NCBI GenBank assembly: GCA_019449655.1
Contig: JAHQXD010000001.1
Span: 686,950-750,949, forward strand
DNA: 64,000 nt
Direction: 5' to 3'
Source: Ferrigenium straubiae
GTDB lineage: Bacteria > Pseudomonadota > Gammaproteobacteria > Burkholderiales > Gallionellaceae
This document shows positions 15,216 through 23,832 of the stretch, in pieces. The notes under the pieces are model-generated. The model worked only from the letters and a program-made list of their open reading frames with translations, had not been told where the DNA came from and made no database searches. Made by a program: the position numbers and the translations under genes. Position 1 is the first letter of the stretch; each line of letters starts with the position of its first letter.

Positions 15216-18200
15216 TTCACTTCATTTAGTGCAGTATTCATTCTGGGAATATGAAACTTTCAATCTGAGAGCTGGCGGAACAGCCTTCCTAGGCCCCAAT
15301 GGAGCCGGCAAAACTTCAGTAGTCGACGCCATACAGGTTGCTCTTGTTGGCGGTCATGGTAACCACATGCACTTTAACACCCAGTCAGTGCACAAAGATC
15401 ACCGCTCAGTCAGGGACTATGCCCTTGGCATGATGCGTTCTGGAACCGGCGACCGAGGAGTAATCTCGAGAAAGCGTGACGAGGCGTTATCGTACATTAC
15501 GATGGTATTTGAAGGAGATAACCCTGAGGATTGCGTGAGTGCCGGTATATGCATTCATTCGTTGGTTACTGAGAGTTCTCACAGAACACTTGGCCTCTAC
15601 ATTCTACCGGGAGTAAAACTCAAACTAGATGACCACCTAGGCGCACTGGGGGATGAGGACAAAGCTCCTCTTGATTGGCAGACCTTCGATGCATTGGTAC
15701 GAAGACTTTCCAAACAGGCAGGCCGGACGCCAACAATTACGACAAAACCGGAAACATATCTTGATGAGCTATTGCACGCTTTACAGCATAAGGGGCGGAC
15801 AATTGATCGTGCCAAGTTCCTGCGCGCACTAGCGCAAAGCCTAAAGCTTAAAGATATCACTAGCGTAAATGACTATCTGCGCGGCTACCTTGTGGATGCA
15901 CAACCTATCGACAAACAAGGGACATTAAAGCACATCAGGACTGTTCGGGAACTGGTTAGGCAAATCGAGGAAATAAAGAAGCAAATCGTTCAGTTAAACG
16001 ACATTGATACCAAGTTTAACTTAGTTGCAAATCTCTACCGCACACGCTCAATTGCTGATGCAGTCAGGCTGCAACTACAAATGGAGAATGAGGACAACAA
16101 AGTTGCATATCTAAACCAGTCCATATATGAATTGGAGTCAGAAATTGGTGAACTGGATACCTCACTAGAGGCTATGGCGGGCACAGAAAAAGCTCATGAG
16201 GCCATTTCTCAAGAACTCTTCCTTGAGTACAACGCCAATCCTGCATCCAAAGCGCCAGAAGAGACTCGCAAACTCCGCACGGCATATCAGGCCACTCTTG
16301 ATGAGAAAAACAAAGCTGTCGCGCGCTTAATTCTAGATGTTCGCGATGCATTGGGGGCCGTGGCAGAATTACTCAAGCAGTGCGAAAAAGAAGAGGCAGA
16401 TATCATAAGGAAGCTCTCCCGAGCATGGGATGATCAGGCTGCGGCTGGTAAATATCCTTCTTTACTGGAGCTCAAAGAGGTATTAGGTATCTTGGCATCA
16501 TCTAAAGAGACGATCCTAGACGCACATAAAAAGAATAGCGAGTCTCATCAAGAAGCTGAAAGCAAGCTGAAGGCCGCCATCGAAAAGGTTAAGGCAGCTG
16601 ATCAGGGCATGCGTATTTTGGACGAGGATGTCGCAATTGCAATGGCTTTATTCAGCGAAAACGGCATTGAAAGCCGGACGGTAGCTAGCTTGGTTAAGGT
16701 AAAGGACATCAGATGGCAGCCCGCTATTGAATCCTTCCTAGGCAAAAACCGCTCCGCCATAGTAGTAAAACCCGGCTTGGAAAATGATGCCGTGCGTTTA
16801 TTGCGAAAGCTCAACATACCACTATATGACGTAACCGTCGTGCAGCCCGCACACTTAAAGAACGATATGGGACGGGAAGTTGATTTACAGTCTGTCGCAG
16901 CATTACTAAATAGTGAGGATCCGGTTGCACTGACATATTTACGCAGAATACTTGGGCGTATGCGACAAGTTCAAACCGAGGACGAGCTAAGAGACCATGA
17001 CCGGGCATTAACAGTTGACGGAATGCTTAGTGCAAATGGAGGGACTCGTCGCATCAAGCTGATTTCGCCAGAACGATGGGCGCTTGGAGTCCAAGTATCT
17101 AACGCTGACAAAGAATTGCTCAGAGAGGGAGTAATAGTCGCCAACACAGATGTGGAAAAAACCAAGAAGCTGTTTGATCTAAGCAAAGATGCTGATGAGA
17201 AGCTTCGTCGCGCCCTGAAGAACATAACCCTCGAGCAGTACAACTTGGCCCTGTCTGAATTTGATTCCGCCAAAGCCAAGTTAAGCACTACAGAGGAAAT
17301 AGACGACGCCGCATTACCGGATTATCTCTTAAAGCTTAAGGAACGCGTAGCGGCGGCGAAGCAGGCAGCAGAAGATGCCAAATCAGAAAGGATGACTGCC
17401 TTTGAGAGGAGTGTTAAAAAGAAGCAGGAATTAGACATAAAAAAAGAAGCACTGGAGCATGCCAGTACTGCACTCAAGAGAATTCAAAATCTCCACCTCA
17501 ATGCCTGCAATGATATTGATTATGACAGTGAGCGTGCAGTCATGATGTATGAACGTGCATTAAGTCTTGCTGAAACGGATAGGCCAGAAGTAGCTTTACA
17601 GTATCTTGTGAATGAGCAAGATACTGCAAACAAGCGCTTGATAAGTGCAGAATCGAGTGCGCGCTCTGAATTTACCTCTTACATAAATGAAATGTCGATC
17701 AATCTAGTTGATGAGCGAAGTGACTGGCGCAAAGCCTCGACGTGGGTCAAAAGCCACGTACAAAAGCTCACGAGTTCAACGCTTGCCGATTATCAGAACG
17801 AAGCAGAAACCGCAAGGGATGCGGCTAACCAGTCGTTCAGGGCAGATGTAGCTTATCGGATGCGTGAAGCCATCAAACGTGTGGAGCATGACATAAACGA
17901 CCTGAATAAGGTACTAGAAGACTGCCCAGAATTTACAGGTGGCGAGAAATACAAGTTCGTAGCTAAGCCCGCCCTTGCATACAAGGGGCTTTATGACCTA
18001 ATCCTTAGTAGCGCCTTTGTGGATACCGGCACAGCTCCCCTATTCGAGGCAGCAGACGATGTGCAACGAACCTTATTGAACTTCCTGGATGCTTGCGAAA
18101 CCGGTGAGGGCAAGGCAAATAATCCGCTAGAGGATTACAGACTCTTGTTCAATTTTGATCTGGAAATATGGGTCGGAGGGAAGCCAGCAGACACATTGAG

Positions 18201-18609
18201 CAAACGGCTAGGCGTTGGCTCCAATGGGGAGCATTTGGTTCCGTTCTATGTTATTGCAGGGGCATCATTGGCCAATGCCTACCGGCTTAAATCCAACGAA
18301 CCATATGATGGTGCTCCATTAATGCTCATCGATGAGGCCTTCCATGGATTTGATGCGCTGAATACTTTTGTGACCGCGAAATTCTTGCAATCTCTGGGAT
18401 TGCAGTTATTAATGGCAGCACCTGATGCCGATGTTGGAAAGCTAACTCCAATACTGGACTCCTACTACGATTTAGATCGGTATGGAGCAGATGTATTCTT
18501 TGAAGAGACAGTGATTAAGGAGAAGGCAAAAAAACTGATGGAAAGCGATATGCCGGAACGAAACCCTGCTCTGGTTGAAAAAATGGTTGAGCAGCTTAGC
18601 TTGCAATGA
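15202..18609 (+). CDS. jetC: Wadjet protein JetC (SMC/MukB-like ATPase)
   Basis: A 1135-residue SMC-type ATPase and the motor of the Wadjet complex. Walker A GPNGAGKTS lies at residues 31-39. Long heptad-rich coiled-coil arms follow, with a central hinge region near residues 450-640 (EDVAIAMALFSENGIESRTV onward). The C-terminal head has RLGVGSNGEHLVPF as the signature-like loop and Walker B PLMLIDEAFHGFD. The sub-MukB length is usual for JetC. The start at 15202 has a GAGGAGG site and overlaps jetB by 14 bp. The stop overlaps the jetD start. Expected role: ATP-driven loop extrusion on DNA to measure and recognise small circular molecules. Confidence 0.92.
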   Translation: MKTLSSLHLVQYSFWEYETFNLRAGGTAFLGPNGAGKTSVVDAIQVALVGGHGNHMHFNTQSVHKDHRSVRDYALGMMRSGTGDRGVISRKRDEALSYITMVFEGDNPEDCVSAGICIHSLVTESSHRTLGLYILPGVKLKLDDHLGALGDEDKAPLDWQTFDALVRRLSKQAGRTPTITTKPETYLDELLHALQHKGRTIDRAKFLRALAQSLKLKDITSVNDYLRGYLVDAQPIDKQGTLKHIRTVRELVRQIEEIKKQIVQLNDIDTKFNLVANLYRTRSIADAVRLQLQMENEDNKVAYLNQSIYELESEIGELDTSLEAMAGTEKAHEAISQELFLEYNANPASKAPEETRKLRTAYQATLDEKNKAVARLILDVRDALGAVAELLKQCEKEEADIIRKLSRAWDDQAAAGKYPSLLELKEVLGILASSKETILDAHKKNSESHQEAESKLKAAIEKVKAADQGMRILDEDVAIAMALFSENGIESRTVASLVKVKDIRWQPAIESFLGKNRSAIVVKPGLENDAVRLLRKLNIPLYDVTVVQPAHLKNDMGREVDLQSVAALLNSEDPVALTYLRRILGRMRQVQTEDELRDHDRALTVDGMLSANGGTRRIKLISPERWALGVQVSNADKELLREGVIVANTDVEKTKKLFDLSKDADEKLRRALKNITLEQYNLALSEFDSAKAKLSTTEEIDDAALPDYLLKLKERVAAAKQAAEDAKSERMTAFERSVKKKQELDIKKEALEHASTALKRIQNLHLNACNDIDYDSERAVMMYERALSLAETDRPEVALQYLVNEQDTANKRLISAESSARSEFTSYINEMSINLVDERSDWRKASTWVKSHVQKLTSSTLADYQNEAETARDAANQSFRADVAYRMREAIKRVEHDINDLNKVLEDCPEFTGGEKYKFVAKPALAYKGLYDLILSSAFVDTGTAPLFEAADDVQRTLLNFLDACETGEGKANNPLEDYRLLFNFDLEIWVGGKPADTLSKRLGVGSNGEHLVPFYVIAGASLANAYRLKSNEPYDGAPLMLIDEAFHGFDALNTFVTAKFLQSLGLQLLMAAPDADVGKLTPILDSYYDLDRYGADVFFEETVIKEKAKKLMESDMPERNPALVEKMVEQLSLQ

Positions 18610-19889
18610 TGAGTACGGTCGCGCGACTGGCACTAGAAAAACTGCTTCGAAGCGCAGAGAACGCTTCAGCCAAAGAGCAGACTGGGCGGTCTATCACCAT
18701 AAAATTATCGGACAAATCATTTCCGCGTTACCTAGCACTGGAAACCCATGCGACGAGGTTGGCATGCCATGGTGAACTTGAGCTTGCTGAGCGCGATGGG
18801 GTAATCAAGATAGACTGGGAGCGCCAAGCCGGTGAGAAGCGGCAAATAGAACGCCTCACCTTGCTCGATCCTGCCAAATTGGCAAAATTTTTAGGAGTGG
18901 TTCCTCGTTGGGATGCCGTGTCTGATGCCCAAAGCAAGCTATCGGAATATTTTGACCAATTTCCGCTACTACGGGAAGTAATCGACTTGTGGCGCCGAGG
19001 CATGAAGCCACGCGGCACATCAACGGCAGATATAAATGACTGGATCGATTCCATACGAGTAGTTAAGTATTGCATGGAAAGTAATAGCCTAGATGTTCCA
19101 GTCAGGCGACTTAGTACGATGCTGACATTCGATAGCAAGCGTGTTGAAGGCCTCTGGTATTTGATCGATGCCCTACTACAGGGAGACCTGCGCGCTCCAC
19201 AACGTAGTCCAGAAGAAGTATTTGGCGAAATCGGACTCATCAAATTCCCCCCGACCCTTCTTATTGCTGGAAGCATAAGGGTACTGAGCGAGTTTTGTGG
19301 TGAACATGCCGAAATCGAGATTGTTCGCCCATACTTAGGAATGTCCCCGGAGGCCATAAGCGGATTTGCCATATCAGAAAATTGTATTGTTCTCCTGACA
19401 GTGGAGAATCTGACCACGTTTCACGAAATGGCGGCAATTACAGAATCTAGGAAAAATAAAATATTGCTTTACACTGGAGGTATGCCAAGCCCATCGTGGA
19501 AGCGAATCTACAAGCTACTGTTGAAATCGCTACCCCCCAAGGCTTCTGTTTTCCACTGGGGTGATATCGATGCCGGAGGGTTCCGAATTGCCAGCCATCT
19601 CGCCCAGTGCTGCTTAGAGGAAGGGAAAACTCTACAGCTTCACAAAATGCAGTTGACTTGTGAAAAGTTGCAGGGTGACGAAGCCATCCGTCGAGAACTA
19701 ACCGAGCATGAGGTGATCTCTATTGAGAAAATTTGCGAAAAATGGGGATGGATACTTGAGAACCAGTGGGCATCTCAAAATAAAGTGGCAATCGAACAGG
19801 AGTCATTGCCTGTGGAATGGCCCGACTCCAACTGTATTCCGATGGACAAGTCATCCACTCACACTCACGTCCTTGAGGGTACTGAATGA
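18606..19889 (+). CDS. jetD: Wadjet nuclease JetD (Toprim-like)
   Basis: A 427-residue protein with the Toprim-type catalytic pattern of JetD: Glu267 in LLTVENLTTFHEM and D-x-D in HWGDIDAGGFRIASHL (Asp320, Asp322). These coordinate the metal that cleaves DNA held by the JetABC complex. An N-terminal DUF3322-like part precedes the Toprim (DUF2220-like) half. The start is in an ATGA overlap with jetC; an ATG three bases later is an alternative. The stop overlaps the next gene by 4 bp, so a fifth protein is co-translated. All catalytic residues I can recognise are present. The JetA, JetC and JetD sizes are closest to Wadjet type I as I remember it. Confidence 0.9.
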   Translation: MMSTVARLALEKLLRSAENASAKEQTGRSITIKLSDKSFPRYLALETHATRLACHGELELAERDGVIKIDWERQAGEKRQIERLTLLDPAKLAKFLGVVPRWDAVSDAQSKLSEYFDQFPLLREVIDLWRRGMKPRGTSTADINDWIDSIRVVKYCMESNSLDVPVRRLSTMLTFDSKRVEGLWYLIDALLQGDLRAPQRSPEEVFGEIGLIKFPPTLLIAGSIRVLSEFCGEHAEIEIVRPYLGMSPEAISGFAISENCIVLLTVENLTTFHEMAAITESRKNKILLYTGGMPSPSWKRIYKLLLKSLPPKASVFHWGDIDAGGFRIASHLAQCCLEEGKTLQLHKMQLTCEKLQGDEAIRRELTEHEVISIEKICEKWGWILENQWASQNKVAIEQESLPVEWPDSNCIPMDKSSTHTHVLEGTE

Positions 19890-20482
19890 ACAACACTTTT
19901 CCGCCGGACCATCCACTTAGTCATCTCGTCCGCTCAGATACTCCTGAAAATATCTATTATGCAGACCTATTCCTGATCAACAATCACAATTGGATGATTC
20001 AGGGGTATGGAAAAACCACTGCTGCACGAATTGCCTCCAACAAAAAGTTGGAGGCAATGTATGCAACTGATTCTGTTGCGATCATTAGAAGTGGCGATAC
20101 TCTTTTTGGAAGATACGATCCTGGAGCCTTGAGCACCAAAAATCCTAAACTCCATGAACTACACAAGCTTGATGCCATCGCCTACTGTCTAAGTGAAGAA
20201 GAGACCATTAAAGTATTTAAATCGCGCGGTGGTGGGCGTGAAATCATCGATGTAGGTCCTGATATATTAGCGGCCATCTGTGCCACTTATCCATATCCTG
20301 CCTATTATGCTCAACAATTTTTCGTAGAGCATGAGTTATCATATTTTGCTGACCCGCTCCGAATGACAAAGCGCTTTATCGAGCTTACTCAAGGAGTCTC
20401 TGGCACCAAATTCTTAATCATCCCACATATGCCAACAATCGAAGAAAAAGCTACGCTGTATAGCAGCTTCAATTTCGAGTAA
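19886..20482 (+). CDS. Unknown fifth gene of the Wadjet operon
   Basis: A 198-residue protein that I do not recognise. It starts inside the jetD stop codon (ATGA, 19886-19889), so it is translationally coupled to the nuclease and very likely belongs to the same operon. It is a mixed alpha/beta soluble protein without signal peptide or membrane segment. Noticeable stretches are WMIQGYGKTTAARIASNKKL (residues 36-55, which is not a canonical Walker A), an acidic LSEEETIKVFKSRGGGREII, and aromatic-rich AICATYPYPAYYAQQFFVEH. Wadjet systems are defined by four genes, so this may be an accessory, immunity or regulatory partner, or a passenger that used the overlap by chance. Confidence 0.6.
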   Translation: MNNTFPPDHPLSHLVRSDTPENIYYADLFLINNHNWMIQGYGKTTAARIASNKKLEAMYATDSVAIIRSGDTLFGRYDPGALSTKNPKLHELHKLDAIAYCLSEEETIKVFKSRGGGREIIDVGPDILAAICATYPYPAYYAQQFFVEHELSYFADPLRMTKRFIELTQGVSGTKFLIIPHMPTIEEKATLYSSFNFE

Positions 20483-20558
20483 TGATGGCCTGCTCTTCAG
20501 AAAGGCGAACATTTATGGGCGGCTGTTGTTTGTTTAAAAGTTCGCTGATTGAACATTG

Positions 20559-21311
20559 ATGAAACTACATATCCTGAGCGATTTACACCTTGAATTTTCG
20601 ACGTTCGAGCCACCAGCAACGGATGCAGACATAATCATCTTGGCTGGCGACGTCGGCAAGGACAGCAATGGTTTTGATTGGGCGTGTGAGGCATTCCCAA
20701 ACAAGGAAATTGTGTACGTGCCAGGCAACCATGAATTTTATGGCTACCGCCGCCCTGAGACTCTGGCTGGAATGCGGATTGCGGCACAAAAAAACGGCGT
20801 GCATTTTCTCGATGAAGATGAGCTGGTAATCGGCAATGTGCGCTTCCTGGGCTGCACCTTGTGGACAGATTTTCTGTTGTTCGGCGAGGCGAAGAAAAGC
20901 ACGGCGATGAGTGACGGGCAGTTATGCTTGAATGATTTCCGTGTAATTCGGGAGGGCGAAAAAACACTCTTCACCCCTGCACGATCCATTGAGCTTCACA
21001 AGCAGTCGCTGGCGTGGCTTAAGACCAAGCTGGATGAACCTTTCGATGGTAAAACGGTTGTGGTGACGCATCACCTGCCAAGCAGGCAATCGGTGGTGGA
21101 TCGTTTCAAGGATGCCCTGTTGTCCGCCTGCTTCGCGTCCGAGTTGGATTACCTGTTTGGCAAGATGAATCTATGGGTACATGGCCACACCCATGACAAC
21201 CTGGACTATGAAGTGAACGGCACTCGCGTAATCTGCAATCCGCGTGGATATGTGACTTACAACTGCCAAGAAAACTTTGATTTCAAGCCCGGATTAATAA
21301 TCGAAATATGA
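20559..21311 (+). CDS. Calcineurin-like metallophosphoesterase
   Basis: A 250-residue metallophosphoesterase with all family motifs in order: SDLHLEF (D-x-H near residue 8), LAGDVG (GD), PGNHEFYG (GNHE), VVVTHHLPS and HGHTHDN (GHxH). It probably hydrolyses a phosphodiester or phosphomonoester with two bound metals. The substrate cannot be told. No signal peptide is visible, so it is cytoplasmic. It is the last gene before the right transposon end, 76 bp after the fifth Wadjet-operon gene, and could be part of that transcript. Its GC content is closer to host DNA than its neighbours. The ATG at 20559 was used; a TTG directly before it is in frame. Confidence 0.85.
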   Translation: MKLHILSDLHLEFSTFEPPATDADIIILAGDVGKDSNGFDWACEAFPNKEIVYVPGNHEFYGYRRPETLAGMRIAAQKNGVHFLDEDELVIGNVRFLGCTLWTDFLLFGEAKKSTAMSDGQLCLNDFRVIREGEKTLFTPARSIELHKQSLAWLKTKLDEPFDGKTVVVTHHLPSRQSVVDRFKDALLSACFASELDYLFGKMNLWVHGHTHDNLDYEVNGTRVICNPRGYVTYNCQENFDFKPGLIIEI

Positions 21312-21380
21312 GCAAGGCGGTGATGGGGCGAATTTTCGCGGCGACGTTAATCTGAACTGATTCGCGTCTTGTTCGTACGT

Positions 21381-21438
21381 TGGCAAGGTTTTGTTACCAA
21401 AATGGGACGTTCGGCAAAGTTATACTTCTGGGGCGACA
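21381..21438 (-). repeat. Right transposon end with TnsB-site-like repeats
   Basis: The complement of the left-end core lies at 21412-21428 (CGGCAAAGTTATACTTC), followed by TGGGGCGACA that ends the element at 21438. A weaker second copy, TGGCAAGGTTTTGTTACC, lies at 21381-21398, 31-32 bp inward and in the same orientation. The tip-to-core distance is 10 nt here but 8 nt at the left end. Outside, 21439-21641 holds no gene and leads into the host gene at 21642. Confidence 0.65.
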
Positions 21439-21641
21439 TGCCTGAAATCCCAAAGACGCTGTAAAAACTCATTTGGAGGCAAGATTACGATTCCAAGGGC
21501 GGTAAATGTTATGGTTCGCGGGACACGCGCACCTTATCTAAAAGCGGCCGTTCCGCTATCATCGTCCACGCGGCATTCGGCTTTGCCGCAGGCTTTCCAC
21601 GCATCATCCAGGCTTCATCAAATTGGAGGTCTAACCGGATC

Positions 21642-23288
21642 ATGTTTTCTCTGCACGGCATCTTCGAGGGGAGGCCAGACCACCCCATGTTCGACGTTCA
21701 GGAAGCGAGGAAGCTGCTCGCTGGCCTGCCCAAGGACGACGACTTCAAGGCTCTGGACGAAGTCACCTCCTGGCTCGCCTCGGTCAAGGACACTCCCGAC
21801 TTCCGCACCGAAATCCGCACCGAAATCGTCATGCTGCTGGACGAGACTGGGCAACCGCGGTACGCCGAGCTGCTGCGCCAGTACCTCGCCACACCGCATC
21901 TGCAGGACTTCCAGGGTCTGCACCAGTGGCAGGGAATCCACGGTTTCGTGAAGGCTCTCGCCGAAGCCTACGCCGTGTGCCTTTCCGGCTACGAGCAGGC
22001 GGAGAAGAAGCCCTGGGACATGAGGGAAAATCTGCCGGTTGTCTGCATCCGGCTGCTGCGCGCCGTCGCCGAGCAGATGAAGCTGGAACTGATGCGCTAC
22101 GTGGATATCGAGCAGCCGGTCTGGGACCGGTTGTGCAGTGGCTACCGCTTCGCCGAGGCCAACCAGGTTGCCGAAACAATGACCCGCGCCTATGCCGGGC
22201 AGACCATCCACACCAGCCCGCAGCGCGAGCTACTGCGCGCGCTGATGCTCCATGTATCCTCCCCCGACACGCTCGCGCCGGACCAGATCGAGGTCAGCTA
22301 CCGCATCGCCGGGCGCCTCGTGAGCTCCTTCGATTTAAAGCCGGAGCCCGACCCCGACTGCATGCATTTCATCGACCTCGCCAGACCCGGCGCTCCCGGC
22401 CATGTCGACGACAAGCTCCGGGCGACGCCGGACATGCGCTTCTTCGGGGCGCTCAGGGCGGTTCCCAAGCTGGAGGGCATCATCGAGCAGAACGAGCACG
22501 GCCTGATCCAGCAGGAGATGCGCTTCGGCAGCGAGTTCACGCCGCAGGGCAAGCTCACCGTGCTCAAGCACCTGCAACTCTACTGGGGTAAGGACCACCC
22601 GCACCGGCACCAGGAACGCAAGGGCATCAGTGCCGTCATCGGGGTGGTGCACGACTTCAGGGCGGTCAGCCAGCTCGTCACGCGCATCGACATCGACCGC
22701 ATGGCCAACCTTTCCGAAAAGGATGCTGCCGCGCTGAAGGAGCGCTCGAACATCGGCCTCGCCGAGGTCGAGGACATCCAGTACAGCGCCGAATCCTGGA
22801 CCGTCTCGGACATCAGCGTCGACGGGATCGGCGGCATCCTGCCGAAGAACGCCGGCGCGTGGGTGAAGATCGGCGCGCTCTGCGGCCTCAAGTCGCAAAA
22901 CGGCCCGCTATGGTGGGTCGGCATGATCCGGCGCTTTCACACCGACGCCAAGGGGGTCGTGCATGTAGGGATCGAAATCCTCGCCAAGAAACCCCTGGCC
23001 GTGTGGCTGCGCGCGCTCGGCAAGGGCGTCGAAAGGGTCTCCAACTGGGAGAGCAGCTCCGGCTCATTCGAGTACGACTACCTGCCCGTCATCCTGCTGC
23101 CCGACGCCAACAACTCCTACGCGCACGCCACCATGCTCATGGCATCCGGCAGCTACGCGCCGGACCACATCTTCGAAATGATGATGGGAGAGAAGAGCCG
23201 CGACATCAAACTCACCGGCCTGCTGGCCGAGGGCGAGGACTACGAGCGGGTGAGCTTCGAGTGGCTCAATCCTGCGCGCGCGTCGTGA
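21642..23288 (+). CDS. Conserved protein of unknown function
   Basis: A 548-residue soluble protein with host-like GC content, the first host gene after the transposon. N-terminal residues are helical (FDVQEARKLLAGLPKDDDFK onward). The C-terminal third is beta-rich (NAGAWVKIGALCGLKSQNGP, then WWVGMIRRFHTDAKGVVHVG), faintly like a PilZ-type barrel. I cannot assign a domain with confidence. No signal peptide and no membrane segments. The ribosome site TGGAGG is about 12 nt from the ATG, rather far. It has no close co-directional partner; its neighbour at 23445 is convergent. Confidence 0.6.
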   Translation: MFSLHGIFEGRPDHPMFDVQEARKLLAGLPKDDDFKALDEVTSWLASVKDTPDFRTEIRTEIVMLLDETGQPRYAELLRQYLATPHLQDFQGLHQWQGIHGFVKALAEAYAVCLSGYEQAEKKPWDMRENLPVVCIRLLRAVAEQMKLELMRYVDIEQPVWDRLCSGYRFAEANQVAETMTRAYAGQTIHTSPQRELLRALMLHVSSPDTLAPDQIEVSYRIAGRLVSSFDLKPEPDPDCMHFIDLARPGAPGHVDDKLRATPDMRFFGALRAVPKLEGIIEQNEHGLIQQEMRFGSEFTPQGKLTVLKHLQLYWGKDHPHRHQERKGISAVIGVVHDFRAVSQLVTRIDIDRMANLSEKDAAALKERSNIGLAEVEDIQYSAESWTVSDISVDGIGGILPKNAGAWVKIGALCGLKSQNGPLWWVGMIRRFHTDAKGVVHVGIEILAKKPLAVWLRALGKGVERVSNWESSSGSFEYDYLPVILLPDANNSYAHATMLMASGSYAPDHIFEMMMGEKSRDIKLTGLLAEGEDYERVSFEWLNPARAS

Positions 23289-23319
23289 TTGGATACCAGA
23301 CACTCGCCCTCTCCCCTAC

Positions 23320-23401
23320 CCCTCTCCCACAAGTGTGAGAGGGAAGCAGGCATCCCCTCTCCCGCGTGCGAGATAACCATCGACTTGCCCGCTTTGCGGG
23401 C
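23320..23401. repeat. Intergenic palindromes between convergent genes
   Basis: CCCTCTCCCAC-AA-GTGTGAGAGGG (23320-23343) is a near-perfect inverted repeat, echoed by CCCCTCTCCCGCGTGCGAG just after. GCCCGC-TTT-GCGGGC (23387-23401) is a compact hairpin. They separate the convergent genes ending at 23288 and 23445 and could act as REP-like elements or weak bidirectional terminators. Confidence 0.45.
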
Positions 23402-23444
23402 TTAGTCGAATGGCTAGTTGTTCCATCAGAGGGTGGCCGCAGCC

Positions 23445-23831
23445 CTACTTCGATTGCCCGAACCTGTAGTAACGCCGGTCGAGATACGCGCCGAGGTGCT
23501 GCTGCTCCTGCGGGGTGAGCGTCTTGCCGAGGATGCCGGAGCACTGGGTCATCTGTTTGACCAGCTCCTCCGGTTTGGTCGCCATACGGTCGGGACGCGT
23601 GAAGATCGCGCTGCCATCCCCGCCCACCTTGTCGATGTGGCAACCGCTGCACTTATACTCGTCGAACAGCCTCGCCCCGGCCTCGGGGTCTCCACCCGAA
23701 AAATCCACAACGAAGCTCGCCTGCGGCGCGGACGACACTATCGGCGGACACACGTCGCTGTCCGCAAAGGAAGAGGCCTGCGCGCCGGCCGCGCCGCACA
23801 GCAGCAATAAGGTGGCAACGACTTTTTTCAT
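23445..23831 (-). CDS. Periplasmic class I cytochrome c
   Basis: A 128-residue secreted monohaem cytochrome c. A signal peptide (MKKVVATLLLLCGAAGAQAS) is followed by a haem site YKCSGCHID (CxxCH) near residues 59-65. A later methionine in RMATKPEELVKQM is a plausible axial ligand, and GKTLTPQEQQHLGAYLDRRY is the C-terminal helix. It would carry electrons in the periplasm. The gene follows the PstS-like gene by 1 bp on the same strand, so the two are probably co-transcribed. That pairing is unusual, because PstS genes normally precede pstCAB. Confidence 0.85.
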   Translation of the reverse strand: MKKVVATLLLLCGAAGAQASSFADSDVCPPIVSSAPQASFVVDFSGGDPEAGARLFDEYKCSGCHIDKVGGDGSAIFTRPDRMATKPEELVKQMTQCSGILGKTLTPQEQQHLGAYLDRRYYRFGQSK

Positions 23832-23832
23832 A

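Larger units (their letters stand above)
1926..21438. mobile_element. Tn7-like transposon with TnsAB fusion, ubiquitin-like operon and Wadjet cargo
   Basis: Both ends carry the same core in inverted orientation: GAAGTATAACTTTGCCG at 1934-1950 and its complement at 21412-21428. They are capped by TGTC at 1926 and GACA ending at 21438. Between them lie tnsAB, tnsC and tniQ (10257 to 5127, minus strand), an AlpA-like gene, and two cargo modules: a Ubl-E2-JAB-E1 operon (4974 to 2117) and a Wadjet operon with its regulator (12238-20482), plus DUF3800-like and phosphoesterase genes. I see no 5-bp target duplication (flanks CGCGC and TGCCT), so one end may be rearranged or a tip misplaced by a few bases. 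There are no cas genes or CRISPR array, so it is not a CRISPR-associated transposon as seen here. Confidence 0.8.

Noticed and set aside
1926..21438. CRISPR-associated transposon (CAST)
   Set aside because: TnsAB, TnsC and TniQ are present, but I see no cas6/cas7/cas8 or cas12k gene and no repeat-spacer array.
1921..21443. 5-bp target-site duplication of the transposon
   Set aside because: Flanking pentamers CGCGC and TGCCT differ; none is claimed.
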